Shown here: in pieces, positions 9,076 through 18,676 of the stretch
How positions within the stretch are numbered: position 1 is the first letter of the stretch
Layout of the letters: the number at the start of each line of letters is the position of its first letter
From: Shinella sp032095155
GTDB lineage: Bacteria; Pseudomonadota; Alphaproteobacteria; Rhizobiales; Rhizobiaceae
Direction of reading: 5' to 3'
DNA: 64,000 nt
Assembly: GCF_049199905.1 (NCBI RefSeq)
Contig: NZ_JBLZPK010000060.1
Location: 248,001 to 312,000 of the forward strand
Notes under the pieces: generated by a model
What the model was told of the DNA's origin: nothing
What the model saw: only the letters and a program-made list of their open reading frames with translations
The model's database searches: none
Made by a program: the position numbers and the translations under genes

Positions 9076-9957
9076 TCAATTGGCGCCGGCGGCTTCCGAA
9101 TTCTGCCGGCGCCAGTCCGAGGGGGAAAAACCCGTCCGCTTGCGGAAGAACCGTGAAAAATAGGCCGGATCCTCGAAACCAATCTCCCGGCCGATATCCT
9201 CCATGGGACGGATGGTGAAGCGCAGCAGGCGCTTGGCTTCCAAGAGGCGCCGCTCCAGCACCATGTCCTTCACCGTCTGGCCGAACACCGCGCGCGCCGC
9301 CTTGTCGAGCAGATGGGACGTCGTCGCCAGGGTCTCTACATAGCGCCCAACCGGCCAGTCTTCGCGATAGTGCCGGTCGATCGCCCGGCGCAGCTCCAGC
9401 CCGAGCGCCACCACGGGTGCTGCCGCCTCAAAACCGACCGTGCCGCCAAGCCGCGCCATCAGCGACAGCACGACGCCAATCAGCCCGGCCATGACCCGCT
9501 GGCTCGCCGCGGCACCGCCGCGATACTCGTCCATCACCATATAGAGCAGCGCGCTGATGCGCGAAAAACCCGGCGCATCGGCCTCTCCGGAGAGCAGCAC
9601 GGGTGCGGCGAGCGACAGGTCCACCTGCGATGCCATGGCGCTCAAGAGATCGTCGGAGATCGACACGACGATGGCGTCGGACTGCTCGTCCACCTCGAAA
9701 CCATGCACCACGTTGCTCGGCACAAAACTGATCGCCGGAGCGGAAAAATTCCAAGTCCGGTCTTCGATCTGGTAGCGCCCCGCGCCCTTGAACCAATAGG
9801 TCAGCTGCCCCATCAGCGGGTGTTTGTGCGGCGCGACCCGCCCGAAATGCAAGCTCTTGCGCTCCATCACCGTTTCGACATGCAGGAAGCCAACATCGAG
9901 CGCGCGGCTCGGCTCGCCGTAGACGAAAAAGGCTGGAACATCGCGGCTCGCGGTCAT
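9076..9957 (-). CDS. AraC-family regulator, probably of the 4-hydroxyphenylacetate genes (HpaA/PobR-like)
   Basis: A 293-residue activator with an N-terminal cupin-like effector domain (HFGRVAPHKHPLMGQLTYWFKGAGRY) and a C-terminal double helix-turn-helix (LLRFTIRPMEDIGREIGFEDPAYFSRFFRKRTGFSPSDWR). Proteins of this build sense aromatic acids such as 4-hydroxybenzoate or 4-hydroxyphenylacetate. It is divergent from hpaB. ATG 9957 is preferred because it leaves a 95-bp divergent promoter region; longer in-frame starts at 10002 and 10023 would leave almost none. The equivalent regulator in E. coli W, HpaA, activates hpaBC. Assignment to hpa control is from position. Confidence 0.8.
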   Translation of the reverse strand: MTASRDVPAFFVYGEPSRALDVGFLHVETVMERKSLHFGRVAPHKHPLMGQLTYWFKGAGRYQIEDRTWNFSAPAISFVPSNVVHGFEVDEQSDAIVVSISDDLLSAMASQVDLSLAAPVLLSGEADAPGFSRISALLYMVMDEYRGGAAASQRVMAGLIGVVLSLMARLGGTVGFEAAAPVVALGLELRRAIDRHYREDWPVGRYVETLATTSHLLDKAARAVFGQTVKDMVLERRLLEAKRLLRFTIRPMEDIGREIGFEDPAYFSRFFRKRTGFSPSDWRRQNSEAAGAN

Positions 9958-10052
9958 GCCGGAAAAAGTACCAGCGAATTGCCCGCTTTGTCCATGGCGC
10001 ATCCGCTGTTCCCGACCTAGCATTTGTCAGGATTTTTGAGGAGAACCACCCC

Positions 10053-11612
10053 ATGCGCGCGGAAGATCATCGCAGCGAAAAGACCCGGCCGTTCACCGGC
10101 GCCGAATATCTCGCAAGCCTTCGGGACGGACGCGAGGTCTATATCAACGGCGAACGCATCGCCGACGTCACCACCCACCCTTCCATGCGCAATTCCGCCC
10201 GCTCCATCGCCCGCATGTATGATGCGCTGCACGATCCCAAGCGTCAGGAACGGCTGACCTCGCCGACCGATACCGGCTCCGGCGGCTACACGCACAAATA
10301 TTTCCGCGTCGCCCACTCCTCGGCCGATCTCGTCGCCCAGCAGGGCGCGATCGCCGACTGGGCGCGCATGTCCTATGGCTGGATGGGCCGCACGGCGGAT
10401 TACAAGGCCGCGCTGATGAACACGCTCGGCGCCAATGCCGACTGGTACGGCCCCTTCAAGGACAACGCCCTTTCCTGGCACAAGCGCGCACAGGAAAGCG
10501 TGCTCTTCATGAACCACGCCATCGTCAACCCGCCGATCGACCGCCACAAGCCGGCGGACGCGGTGAAGGACGTCTTCGTGCACATCACCAAGGAGACGGA
10601 TGCCGGCATCTATGTCTCCGGCGCCAAGGTCGTCGCCACCTCCTCCGCGTTGACGCACTACAATTTCCTCGCCCAGAGCTCGGCGACCGTCACCGAAGAC
10701 CCGTCACTGTCGGTCATGTTCATCCTGCCGATGAATGCGCCGGGCGTGAAAATGTTCTGCCGTGTCTCCTACGAGCAGACGGCCAATACGGCGGCCCACC
10801 CGTTCGACTATCCGCTGTCCTCGCGCTTCGACGAGAACGACGCGATCCTCGTGCTCGACAATGTCTTCGTGCCCTGGGAAGACGTGCTGGTGCTGCGCGA
10901 TGCCGCAAAAATCCTGTCCTTCCACCCGGCTTCCGGCTTCATGCAAGGCTATTGCTTCCAGGGCTGCACGCGCCTGGCGGTGAAGATGGACTTTTTGGCC
11001 GGTCTGCTTGCCAAGGCGCTGCGCGCCACCGGCGGCGATGCCTTCCGCGGCAACCAGGCGATGCTCGGCGAGGTCATCGCGATCCGCCACCAGTTCTGGG
11101 CCTTCTCCAACGCCATGGCCTACAACCCGATCCCCTGGGCGAACGGCGCCGTGCTGCCGAACCTCGAGGCTGCGCTCTGCTACCGCACCTTCATGTCGGA
11201 AGCCTATCCGAAGGTCATCGACATCGTGCGCCGCACCGTCGCCTCGGGCCTCATATACCTGCCCTCCTCGGCCAAGGATTTCGCCAATCCGGAGATCGAC
11301 CGCTATCTCGCGCAATATGTCCGCGGCTCCGACAATATGGGCCATATCGAGCGCATCAAGATCATGAAACTCTTATGGGATGCGACCGGCACGGAATTCG
11401 GCGGCCGCCATGCGCTCTACGAGCTGAATTATGCCGGCGCGCCGGAAGAGGTTCGCCTGCAGGTGCTGAAGGGTGCCGAGCGCGGCGGACGTCTCCGGGA
11501 GATGGAAGCCCTCGTCGACCAGTGCATGGCCGATTACGACGAGACCGGCTGGACGGGCGACACCTGGCTGCCGCCGCTTGGCGACGACGCCCTGCGCAAC
11601 GCTGCCGAATGA
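10053..11612 (+). CDS. hpaB: 4-hydroxyphenylacetate 3-monooxygenase, oxygenase subunit HpaB
   Basis: Reduced-FAD-dependent monooxygenase that hydroxylates 4-hydroxyphenylacetate to 3,4-dihydroxyphenylacetate. The 519-residue protein belongs to the HpaB/acyl-CoA dehydrogenase-like fold; recognisable stretches are MTGAEYL-like FTGAEYLASLRDGREVY at the start, FDENDAILVLDNVFVPWEDVL in the middle, and IYLPSSAKDFANPEIDRYL near the C terminus. GAGGAGA lies before ATG 10053. The flavin reductase partner follows 10 bases later, as expected for a two-component system. It heads the hpa gene set and is probably activated by the divergent AraC protein. Confidence 0.93.
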   Translation: MRAEDHRSEKTRPFTGAEYLASLRDGREVYINGERIADVTTHPSMRNSARSIARMYDALHDPKRQERLTSPTDTGSGGYTHKYFRVAHSSADLVAQQGAIADWARMSYGWMGRTADYKAALMNTLGANADWYGPFKDNALSWHKRAQESVLFMNHAIVNPPIDRHKPADAVKDVFVHITKETDAGIYVSGAKVVATSSALTHYNFLAQSSATVTEDPSLSVMFILPMNAPGVKMFCRVSYEQTANTAAHPFDYPLSSRFDENDAILVLDNVFVPWEDVLVLRDAAKILSFHPASGFMQGYCFQGCTRLAVKMDFLAGLLAKALRATGGDAFRGNQAMLGEVIAIRHQFWAFSNAMAYNPIPWANGAVLPNLEAALCYRTFMSEAYPKVIDIVRRTVASGLIYLPSSAKDFANPEIDRYLAQYVRGSDNMGHIERIKIMKLLWDATGTEFGGRHALYELNYAGAPEEVRLQVLKGAERGGRLREMEALVDQCMADYDETGWTGDTWLPPLGDDALRNAAE

Positions 11613-11622
11613 GGGCGGGGCC

Positions 11623-12135
11623 ATGGACCTTACCATCTCCAAGACCGAATTCCGCAATGCGATGGCCCGGGTCTGCGCGCCCGTCAACGTGATTACCACC
11701 AAGGGAGCCGCCGGTCGCGGCGGCTTCACCGCCACCGCCATGTGCTCCGTGACGGACGAGCCGCCAACGCTGCTCGTCTGCATGAACAGCCGTTCGGCCC
11801 AGACCGGCCTGTTCATCGAGAACCGCCGTTTCTGCGTCAACGTGCTCACCCAGGAACACAAGACGCTGGCCGCCTCCTTCGCCGGCCAGCGGGCCGACAT
11901 GGAGGCACGCTATGCCGATGCGACCTGGACGGACCTTCCCTCCGGCAACCAGGCGCTGACCGACGCCATCGTTTCCTTCGACTGCCGGCTGACGGAAGCG
12001 CGGCTCGTCGGCACGCACAACATTCTCATCGGCGAGGTCGTGGACATCCGTAGCAGGCGCGACGGGCATGCGCTCATCTATTTCGACCGCAACTATGTGC
12101 ATGTGCCGACCCAGACCGGCAGCTTCGGCGGCTGA
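11623..12135 (+). CDS. hpaC: Flavin reductase component HpaC
   Basis: NAD(P)H:flavin oxidoreductase that supplies reduced FAD to HpaB. The 170-residue product has the flavin-reductase fold signatures: FRNAMARVCAPVNVITT, GGFTATAMCSVTDEPPTLLVCMN, FCVNVLTQEH and a C-terminal DGHALIYFDRNYVHV. ATG 11623 is chosen because homologues begin near this point and a G-rich site (AGGGCGGGG) precedes it. It follows hpaB closely and ends 75 bases before the palindrome-bearing gap ahead of hpaF. Confidence 0.92.
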   Translation: MDLTISKTEFRNAMARVCAPVNVITTKGAAGRGGFTATAMCSVTDEPPTLLVCMNSRSAQTGLFIENRRFCVNVLTQEHKTLAASFAGQRADMEARYADATWTDLPSGNQALTDAIVSFDCRLTEARLVGTHNILIGEVVDIRSRRDGHALIYFDRNYVHVPTQTGSFGG

Positions 12136-12167
12136 TGACGATACAATCCTCTTGACAAGCGCTCCTC

Positions 12168-12185
12168 TATTTAACATGTTAAATA
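12168..12185. promoter_or_regulatory. 18-bp perfect palindrome ahead of hpaF
   Basis: TATTTAACATGTTAAATA is a perfect dyad lying 10 bases after a TTGACA hexamer (12152-12157) and 25 bases before the hpaF start. This suggests a promoter for the lower-pathway genes with a dimeric repressor site on top. In E. coli W the equivalent lower-pathway promoter is repressed by HpaR, a MarR protein. Near-copies (15 of 18 identical) lie at 36168-36185 and 39431-39448. No MarR or GntR gene is in the window. Confidence 0.75.
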
Positions 12186-12209
12186 AAAGACTGCATGTGG
12201 GGAGGAACA

Positions 12210-12596
12210 ATGCCGCATCTCACCGTCGAATATTCGGCCAATCTCGAAGGCCGCACCGACCTTGACGCGCTCTGCGGAGCGCTTCTCGAAACGCTGCTGG
12301 AAACCGGGCTCTTCGAAGTTGGCGCCGTGCGTGTGCGCGCCCTCAAGGCCGATCACTATGCCATCGCCGACCGGCTGGCGGAAAACGCCTTCATCGACCT
12401 GAACCTACGCATCGGCAAGTGCCGTAGCGCGGAAGAGAAGAAGCGCACCGGCGAGGCGCTGTTTTCCACCGCCGGCCGGCTGCTCGCTCCTCTTTTCGAG
12501 ACGCCGCATTTCGCGCTCTCGCTCGAAATCCGTGAGATCGACGCGGAGTTGAGCTGGAAGAAGAACGCCATTCATCCGCGCCTGCGCGGCAAATAA
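12210..12596 (+). CDS. hpaF: 5-carboxymethyl-2-hydroxymuconate delta-isomerase
   Basis: Small isomerase of 128 residues in the homoprotocatechuate pathway, related to 4-oxalocrotonate tautomerase. The start MPHLTVEYSANLE places a proline directly after the initiator methionine; this N-terminal proline is the catalytic base in the superfamily, so ATG 12210 is preferred over the in-frame ATG 12195. GGAGGAA precedes it. Conserved arginines occur in RVRALKADHYAI and LNLRIGKCRS. First gene of the lower-pathway block behind the palindrome at 12168. Confidence 0.9.
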   Translation: MPHLTVEYSANLEGRTDLDALCGALLETLLETGLFEVGAVRVRALKADHYAIADRLAENAFIDLNLRIGKCRSAEEKKRTGEALFSTAGRLLAPLFETPHFALSLEIREIDAELSWKKNAIHPRLRGK

Positions 12597-12607
12597 CAGG
12601 AAACCCC

Positions 12608-14125
<1,518 letters not shown>

Positions 14126-14213
14126 GCCGCCGGCCCGAAACTCGGCGGCTGATCCCGCTTGTTCATAGACTGCGCCCGTCCTCGTTTCTTGAGGCGGGCT
14201 TGAGGAGGACAAC

Positions 14214-15194
14214 ATGCCCGTACCCCAGCCCAATCTCTACCCGGCCTTCAACATCGTGCGCCTCAGCCATGTCGAATTCGGCGTCACCGATCTTGCCAAG
14301 TCGCGCGCCTTCTATGTCGATACGCTCGGCCTGCAGGTGACGGACGAGACCGCCGACACGATCTATCTGCGCGCCATGGAAGAGCGCGGCCATCACTGCA
14401 TCGTGCTAAAGAAGTCCGACAAGCCCGAGGCCCGCGACCTCGGCTTCAAGGTCTTCGACGAGGACGATCTCGACAAGGCCGTGCATTTCTTCAAGGGCAA
14501 AGGCCTGCCGGTGGAATGGGTCGAGCGTCCCTATCAGGGCCGCACCTTCCGCACGCGTGACCCGATGGGCATCCCGCTGGAATTCTACACCAAGATGGAA
14601 CGCCTGCCGCCGATCCACCAGAAATACGCGCTCTATCGCGGCGTGAAGCCGCTGCGTATCGATCACTTCAACTGCTTCTCGCCCGACGTCGACGCTTCCG
14701 TCGCCTTCTATAACGAGCTCGGCTTCCGCGTGACGGAATATACCGAGGATGCCGAAACCGGCCGCCTCTGGGCCGCCTGGACGCACCGCAAGGGCGGCGT
14801 GCACGACATCGCCTTCACCAATGGCCGCGGGCCCCGCCTGCACCACACCGCCTTCTGGGTGCCGACGCCGCTCAACATCATCGACCTGCTCGACCTCATG
14901 GCGACGACCGGCTGGGTCTCCAACATCGAGCGCGGCCCCGGCCGCCACGGCATTTCCAATGCCTTCTTCCTCTATATCCTCGATCCCGATGGTCATCGCA
15001 TCGAGATCTACTGCTCGGACTACCAGACCGTCGACCCGGATCTCGAGCCCATCAAGTGGGACCTCAAGGACCCGCAGCGCCAGACGCTCTGGGGCGCCGC
15101 TGCACCGAAGTCCTGGTTCGAGCACGGCAGCCTCTTTGCCGGCGTCGAGCCTGAGGACGCCAAGCTGAAGTCCCAGCCGATCATCGCGCCGTAA
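14214..15194 (+). CDS. hpaD: 3,4-dihydroxyphenylacetate 2,3-dioxygenase (extradiol, VOC fold)
   Basis: Cleaves homoprotocatechuate next to the ring hydroxyls. The 326-residue protein consists of two tandem VOC modules. The first begins VRLSHVEFGVTDLAKSRAFYVDTLGL and the second LRIDHFNCFSPDVDASVAFYNELGF; the metal ligands are expected at the His of DHFNCF, the His of LHHTAFWV and the Glu of RIEIYCSDYQ. This is the Fe/Mn dioxygenase type of Arthrobacter and Brevibacterium, not the LigB-like HpaD of E. coli. GAGGAGG lies before ATG 14214. Confidence 0.92.
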   Translation: MPVPQPNLYPAFNIVRLSHVEFGVTDLAKSRAFYVDTLGLQVTDETADTIYLRAMEERGHHCIVLKKSDKPEARDLGFKVFDEDDLDKAVHFFKGKGLPVEWVERPYQGRTFRTRDPMGIPLEFYTKMERLPPIHQKYALYRGVKPLRIDHFNCFSPDVDASVAFYNELGFRVTEYTEDAETGRLWAAWTHRKGGVHDIAFTNGRGPRLHHTAFWVPTPLNIIDLLDLMATTGWVSNIERGPGRHGISNAFFLYILDPDGHRIEIYCSDYQTVDPDLEPIKWDLKDPQRQTLWGAAAPKSWFEHGSLFAGVEPEDAKLKSQPIIAP

Positions 15195-15209
15195 GGAAGG
15201 GATCAGACC

Positions 15210-16088
15210 ATGGACGTGAACCACCCCCGATTTGCGAGCTTCACCACGGGCGGGCGCAAAGCCTATGGCCTGGTCACGGGCAACGGCGTCATCGATCTCG
15301 CCGCCCGTTTCGGCGATCGCTTCCCGACACTGCGGGAAGTGGTCGAGGCCAACGCCTTCGACGAACTCGTCGAAGCTGCGGCCGATCGCCAGCCGGATTT
15401 CCTGCTCTCCGAGATCACCTACGAGATCCCGATCCCGGCACCGGAAAAGATCATTTGCGTCGGCGTGAATTTTCCGGATCGTAACGAGGAATACAAGGAC
15501 GGCAAGGCGGCGCCCGCCAACCCGTCGCTGTTCATCCGCTTCCCGCGCTCCTTCACCGGCCACGACCGGCCGCTGATCCGTCCGCCGGAAAGCCCGCAGC
15601 TCGACTATGAGGGCGAGGTCACCATCGTCATCGGCAAGGGCGGCCGCCGTATCGCCGAGGCGGATGCGCTCGATCATATCGCGGCGCTGACCCTCTGCAA
15701 CGAGGGCACGATCCGCGACTGGGTGCGGCATGCGAAATTCAACGTCACCCAGGGCAAGAATTTCGACGCCACCGGCTCCATCGGCCCTTGGCTGGTGCCT
15801 TATAAGGACGAAAGCCAGCTCGCCGACATCAAGCTCGAAACCCGCGTCAACGGCGAGGTGCGCCAGCAGGATCGCACCAGCCGGATGATCTTCTCCTTCC
15901 GCAAGATCATCAATTACATCTCCACCTTCACCACACTCGTACCGGGCGACGTCATCGTGTGCGGCACGCCGACGGGTGCCGGTGCACGCTTCGACCCGCC
16001 GATCTGGCTGAAGCCGGGCGACGTGGTAGAAGTGGAGGCCGAGGGCATCGGCCTCTTGCGCAACACCATCGCCGACGAGGTTTTCTGA
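15210..16088 (+). CDS. Fumarylacetoacetate hydrolase-family decarboxylase/isomerase of the hpa pathway
   Basis: A 292-residue protein with a C-terminal FAH domain. The metal-binding glutamates lie in LDYEGEVTIVIGKGGRRI, and ICVGVNFPDRNEEY and VIVCGTPTGAGARF are family signatures. In this position the enzyme should decarboxylate 5-oxopent-3-ene-1,2,5-tricarboxylate and/or isomerise 2-hydroxyhepta-2,4-dienedioate, the HpaG step. E. coli HpaG has two fused FAH-like halves of over 400 residues; here there is one domain only, so either this copy does both reactions or a second copy lies elsewhere. It starts 15 bases after hpaD and ends 2 bases before hpaH. Confidence 0.88.
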   Translation: MDVNHPRFASFTTGGRKAYGLVTGNGVIDLAARFGDRFPTLREVVEANAFDELVEAAADRQPDFLLSEITYEIPIPAPEKIICVGVNFPDRNEEYKDGKAAPANPSLFIRFPRSFTGHDRPLIRPPESPQLDYEGEVTIVIGKGGRRIAEADALDHIAALTLCNEGTIRDWVRHAKFNVTQGKNFDATGSIGPWLVPYKDESQLADIKLETRVNGEVRQQDRTSRMIFSFRKIINYISTFTTLVPGDVIVCGTPTGAGARFDPPIWLKPGDVVEVEAEGIGLLRNTIADEVF

Positions 16089-16090
16089 CC

Positions 16091-16894
16091 ATGATGACGC
16101 AAGACGAGATCCGCGCCGCAGCGCTTGGCCTCGATGAGGCCGAGCGCACGCGCGTCCAGACGGGCCTGCTCTCGCTGAAACACCCCGGCATCACCATGGA
16201 CGACGCCTATGCGATCCAGGGTGCCTGGGTGAAGAAGAAGATCGCCGACGGCCGCAAGGTCATCGGCTGGAAGATCGGCCTCACCTCCAAGGCCATGCAA
16301 TATGCGTTGAATATCGACATTCCCGATTCCGGCGTGCTGTTCGACGATATGGTCTTCGAGGACGGCGCCACCGTGCCGGCCGACCGCTTCATCCAGCCGC
16401 GCGTCGAGGCGGAAATCGCCTTTGTGATGAAGGCGCCGCTGAAAGGCCCTGGCGTGACGGCCTTCGACGTGCTGAACGCCACGGACTACGTGACGCCGGC
16501 GCTCGAAATCCTCGACACGCGCATCCTGCGCGTCGATCCAGAGACGAAGAAGGCGCGCAGCATCTGCGACACGATCTCCGACAATGCCGCCAATGCCGGC
16601 ATCGTCACGGGCGGGCGCGCCGTGCGTCCCGACCAGATCGACATGCGCTGGATGGGCGCCATCGTCAGCCGCAATGCGGAAGTAGAGGAAACCGGCCTTG
16701 GCGCCGGGGTGCTCAACCAGCCAGCCCGCGGCGTCGCCTGGCTCGCCAACCGCCTTGCACAATATGGCGACTGCATCGAGGCGGGGCAGATCGTGCTCGC
16801 CGGCTCGTTCATCCGCCCCGTCGAGGCCCGCCATGGCGACACGATATCAGGCGATTTCGGTCCTTACGGCACGGTCAGCCTGTTCTTCGCATAG
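16091..16894 (+). CDS. hpaH: 2-oxo-hept-3-ene-1,7-dioate hydratase
   Basis: Hydratase of 267 residues adding water to 2-oxohept-3-enedioate before aldol cleavage. Family signatures of the HpaH/MhpD group are present: MDDAYAIQGAWVKKKIADGRKVIGWKIGLTSKAMQ, then QPRVEAEIAFVMKAPL with the metal-ligand acidic residues, and IVLAGSFIRPVEARHGDTI near the end. ATG 16091 and ATG 16094 are both possible starts (MMTQDEIRAAA). It sits 2 bases after the FAH gene and 9 before hpaI. Confidence 0.93.
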   Translation: MMTQDEIRAAALGLDEAERTRVQTGLLSLKHPGITMDDAYAIQGAWVKKKIADGRKVIGWKIGLTSKAMQYALNIDIPDSGVLFDDMVFEDGATVPADRFIQPRVEAEIAFVMKAPLKGPGVTAFDVLNATDYVTPALEILDTRILRVDPETKKARSICDTISDNAANAGIVTGGRAVRPDQIDMRWMGAIVSRNAEVEETGLGAGVLNQPARGVAWLANRLAQYGDCIEAGQIVLAGSFIRPVEARHGDTISGDFGPYGTVSLFFA

Positions 16895-16903
16895 GAGGTT
16901 TCG

Positions 16904-17722
16904 ATGCCCGCCCCGAAAAACCCTTTCAAGCAGGCGCTGAAGGAAGGCCGTCCGCAGATCGGCCTCTGGCAGGCGCTCGCCAATCCCTACACGGTCGAGA
17001 TCTGCGCCGAGGCGGGTTACGACTGGCTGCTGCTCGACGCCGAACACGCGCCGAACGACGTGCCGTTGCTCGTCTCGCAGCTCCAGGCGATGAAGGGGTC
17101 TTCAAGCCACGCCGTCATCCGCCCGCCGATCGGCGAGACCTGGATCGTCAAGCAGCTGCTCGATATCGGCGCGCAGACGCTGCTGATCCCCATGGTCGAC
17201 AGTAAGACGATGGCGCAGGCGATGGTGAAGGCCGTGCGTTACCCGCCGCATGGCGTACGCGGCGTCGGTGCCGCCCTTGCGCGTGCCTCGGCCTTCAACC
17301 GTACGGTGGATTACCTCCAGACGGCCAATGACGAAGTCTGCCTGCTGCTGCAGGTCGAAAGCCGCGCCGGCCTCGAAGCGCTCGATGACATCGCCGGCAC
17401 CGAGGGCGTCGATGGCGTCTTCATCGGCCCGGCCGACCTCGCCGCCGATATGGGTTTCCTTGGCAAACCCGGTGCGCCTGAGGTGCAGGCCGAGGTGGAG
17501 AAGGCGCTGAAGAAGATCCAGTCGCATGGCAAGGCGGCCGGCATCCTGATCGGCGATCTCGGCCTTGCCAAGCGCTATCTCGAACTTGGCGCCACCTTCG
17601 TCGCCATCGGCAACGATGTGACGCTGCTCGCCAATGCTACGACGAAACTGCTCGCCGACTTCAAAACCGCGGAGCCGGCCGCCGAGCCGGCCGCGGCGCC
17701 GGCAGGGGCAAAGGTCTATTGA
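16904..17722 (+). CDS. hpaI: 4-hydroxy-2-oxoheptanedioate aldolase HpaI
   Basis: Class II metal-dependent aldolase cleaving the hydrated intermediate to pyruvate and succinic semialdehyde. It shows the HpaI/HpcH signatures GLWQALANPYTVEICAEAGYD, LLLDAEHAPND with the catalytic His, VESRAGLEALDDIAGTEGVDGVFIGPADLAADMG, and RYLELGATFVAIGNDVTLL. The 272-residue protein carries a low-complexity Ala/Pro/Glu tail of about 15 residues (AAEPAAEPAAAPAGAKVY) after the normal end. AGGAGG precedes ATG 16904. Last gene of the core pathway; a terminator follows. Confidence 0.94.
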   Translation: MPAPKNPFKQALKEGRPQIGLWQALANPYTVEICAEAGYDWLLLDAEHAPNDVPLLVSQLQAMKGSSSHAVIRPPIGETWIVKQLLDIGAQTLLIPMVDSKTMAQAMVKAVRYPPHGVRGVGAALARASAFNRTVDYLQTANDEVCLLLQVESRAGLEALDDIAGTEGVDGVFIGPADLAADMGFLGKPGAPEVQAEVEKALKKIQSHGKAAGILIGDLGLAKRYLELGATFVAIGNDVTLLANATTKLLADFKTAEPAAEPAAAPAGAKVY

Positions 17723-17727
17723 ACCAG

Positions 17728-17756
17728 AGGCGGCCCGGCGGGCCGCCTTTTTGTTT
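17728..17756 (+). terminator. Rho-independent terminator after hpaI
   Basis: Stem AGGCGGCCC (17728-17736) with GGGCCGCCT (17740-17748), 3-base loop, T-run TTTTTG directly after. It closes the hpaF-hpaI transcript; the SDR-MoaF-SnoaL genes would need readthrough or their own promoter. Confidence 0.9.
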
Positions 17757-17875
17757 GTGGGAGCCGCATCTCCCGGCGGGCAGCCGGGTGCAGCCCTGGA
17801 CAAGAGAATGTGCAGAACCGGACGCGACGCGATGGCCCCGGCGCTGCATGATCAATGCGGAAAAGGGAGGAAACC

Positions 17876-18664
17876 ATGCGTTTTGACAACAAGGTTGCCA
17901 TCGTCACGGGCGGCGGCACGGGTATCGGTGCCGCCGTCGCGCGGCGCATCGCCGCCGAGGGCGGCAAGGTGGCGCTGGTCGGCCGACGGCCGGAGCCGTT
18001 GCAGGCCGTCGCCGAGGAGATCGGCGCCGCCGTTTTCGCTGCGGATGCGGCCGATACCGCCAGCATGAAGGCCGCCGTCACGGCGACGGCGGAGAAATTC
18101 GGCAGCATCGATATCCTGATCGCCAATGCCGGCGGTCACGGCATGGGGCCGACCGTCTCGATGAGCGACGAGACTTGGGCGCTCGCCACGCGGCTCAACC
18201 TCAACACCGCCTTCGTCTCGGCGCGTGAGACGCTGCCGCACCTGATGCGTTCCAAGGGCAACATCGTCGTCCTGTCGTCGATCGCGGGCCTGTTCGCCGG
18301 ACCGGATGCCGCCGGCTATGTCACCATGAAGCACGCCTGCATCGGGCTCGCGAAATCGCTCGCACGCGACTACGGCCGCTTCGGGGTGCGCACCAACACC
18401 ATCTGCCCCGGCTGGGTCTCGACGCCGATGGCGGACGAGGAGATGCAGATGGTCATCGAGAAGTTCAAGCTGAACTCGGTTGCGGAAGCCTATGCGCTGG
18501 TCACCAAGGACGTGCCGCTCGGCCGGCCGGCAACGCCGGAGGAGGTCGCCAATGCCGTCTGCTTCCTGGCGTCAGGCGAAGCCGCGATGATCAACGGCGC
18601 CATCCTGACCGTGGACGGCGGCGCCACCACCGTCGACCTGCCGACGCTGGCCCTTGTCGATTGA
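17876..18664 (+). CDS. Short-chain dehydrogenase/reductase
   Basis: A classical NAD(P)-dependent SDR of 262 residues: cofactor motif TGGGTGIG near the N terminus, structural NAG in LIANAGG, catalytic Ser in VLSSIAG, YxxxK in AGYVTMKHA, and a C-terminal NGAILTVDGGATTVD. ATG 17876 is chosen over an in-frame ATG 17855 since AAGGGAGG precedes it and MRFDNKVAIVTGG is the family start. It precedes a MoaF-like gene by 12 bases and probably forms an operon with it and a SnoaL-like gene. Substrate unknown; context suggests an aromatic alcohol or aldehyde. Confidence 0.9.
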   Translation: MRFDNKVAIVTGGGTGIGAAVARRIAAEGGKVALVGRRPEPLQAVAEEIGAAVFAADAADTASMKAAVTATAEKFGSIDILIANAGGHGMGPTVSMSDETWALATRLNLNTAFVSARETLPHLMRSKGNIVVLSSIAGLFAGPDAAGYVTMKHACIGLAKSLARDYGRFGVRTNTICPGWVSTPMADEEMQMVIEKFKLNSVAEAYALVTKDVPLGRPATPEEVANAVCFLASGEAAMINGAILTVDGGATTVDLPTLALVD

Positions 18665-18676
18665 GGAGGAATTTCA

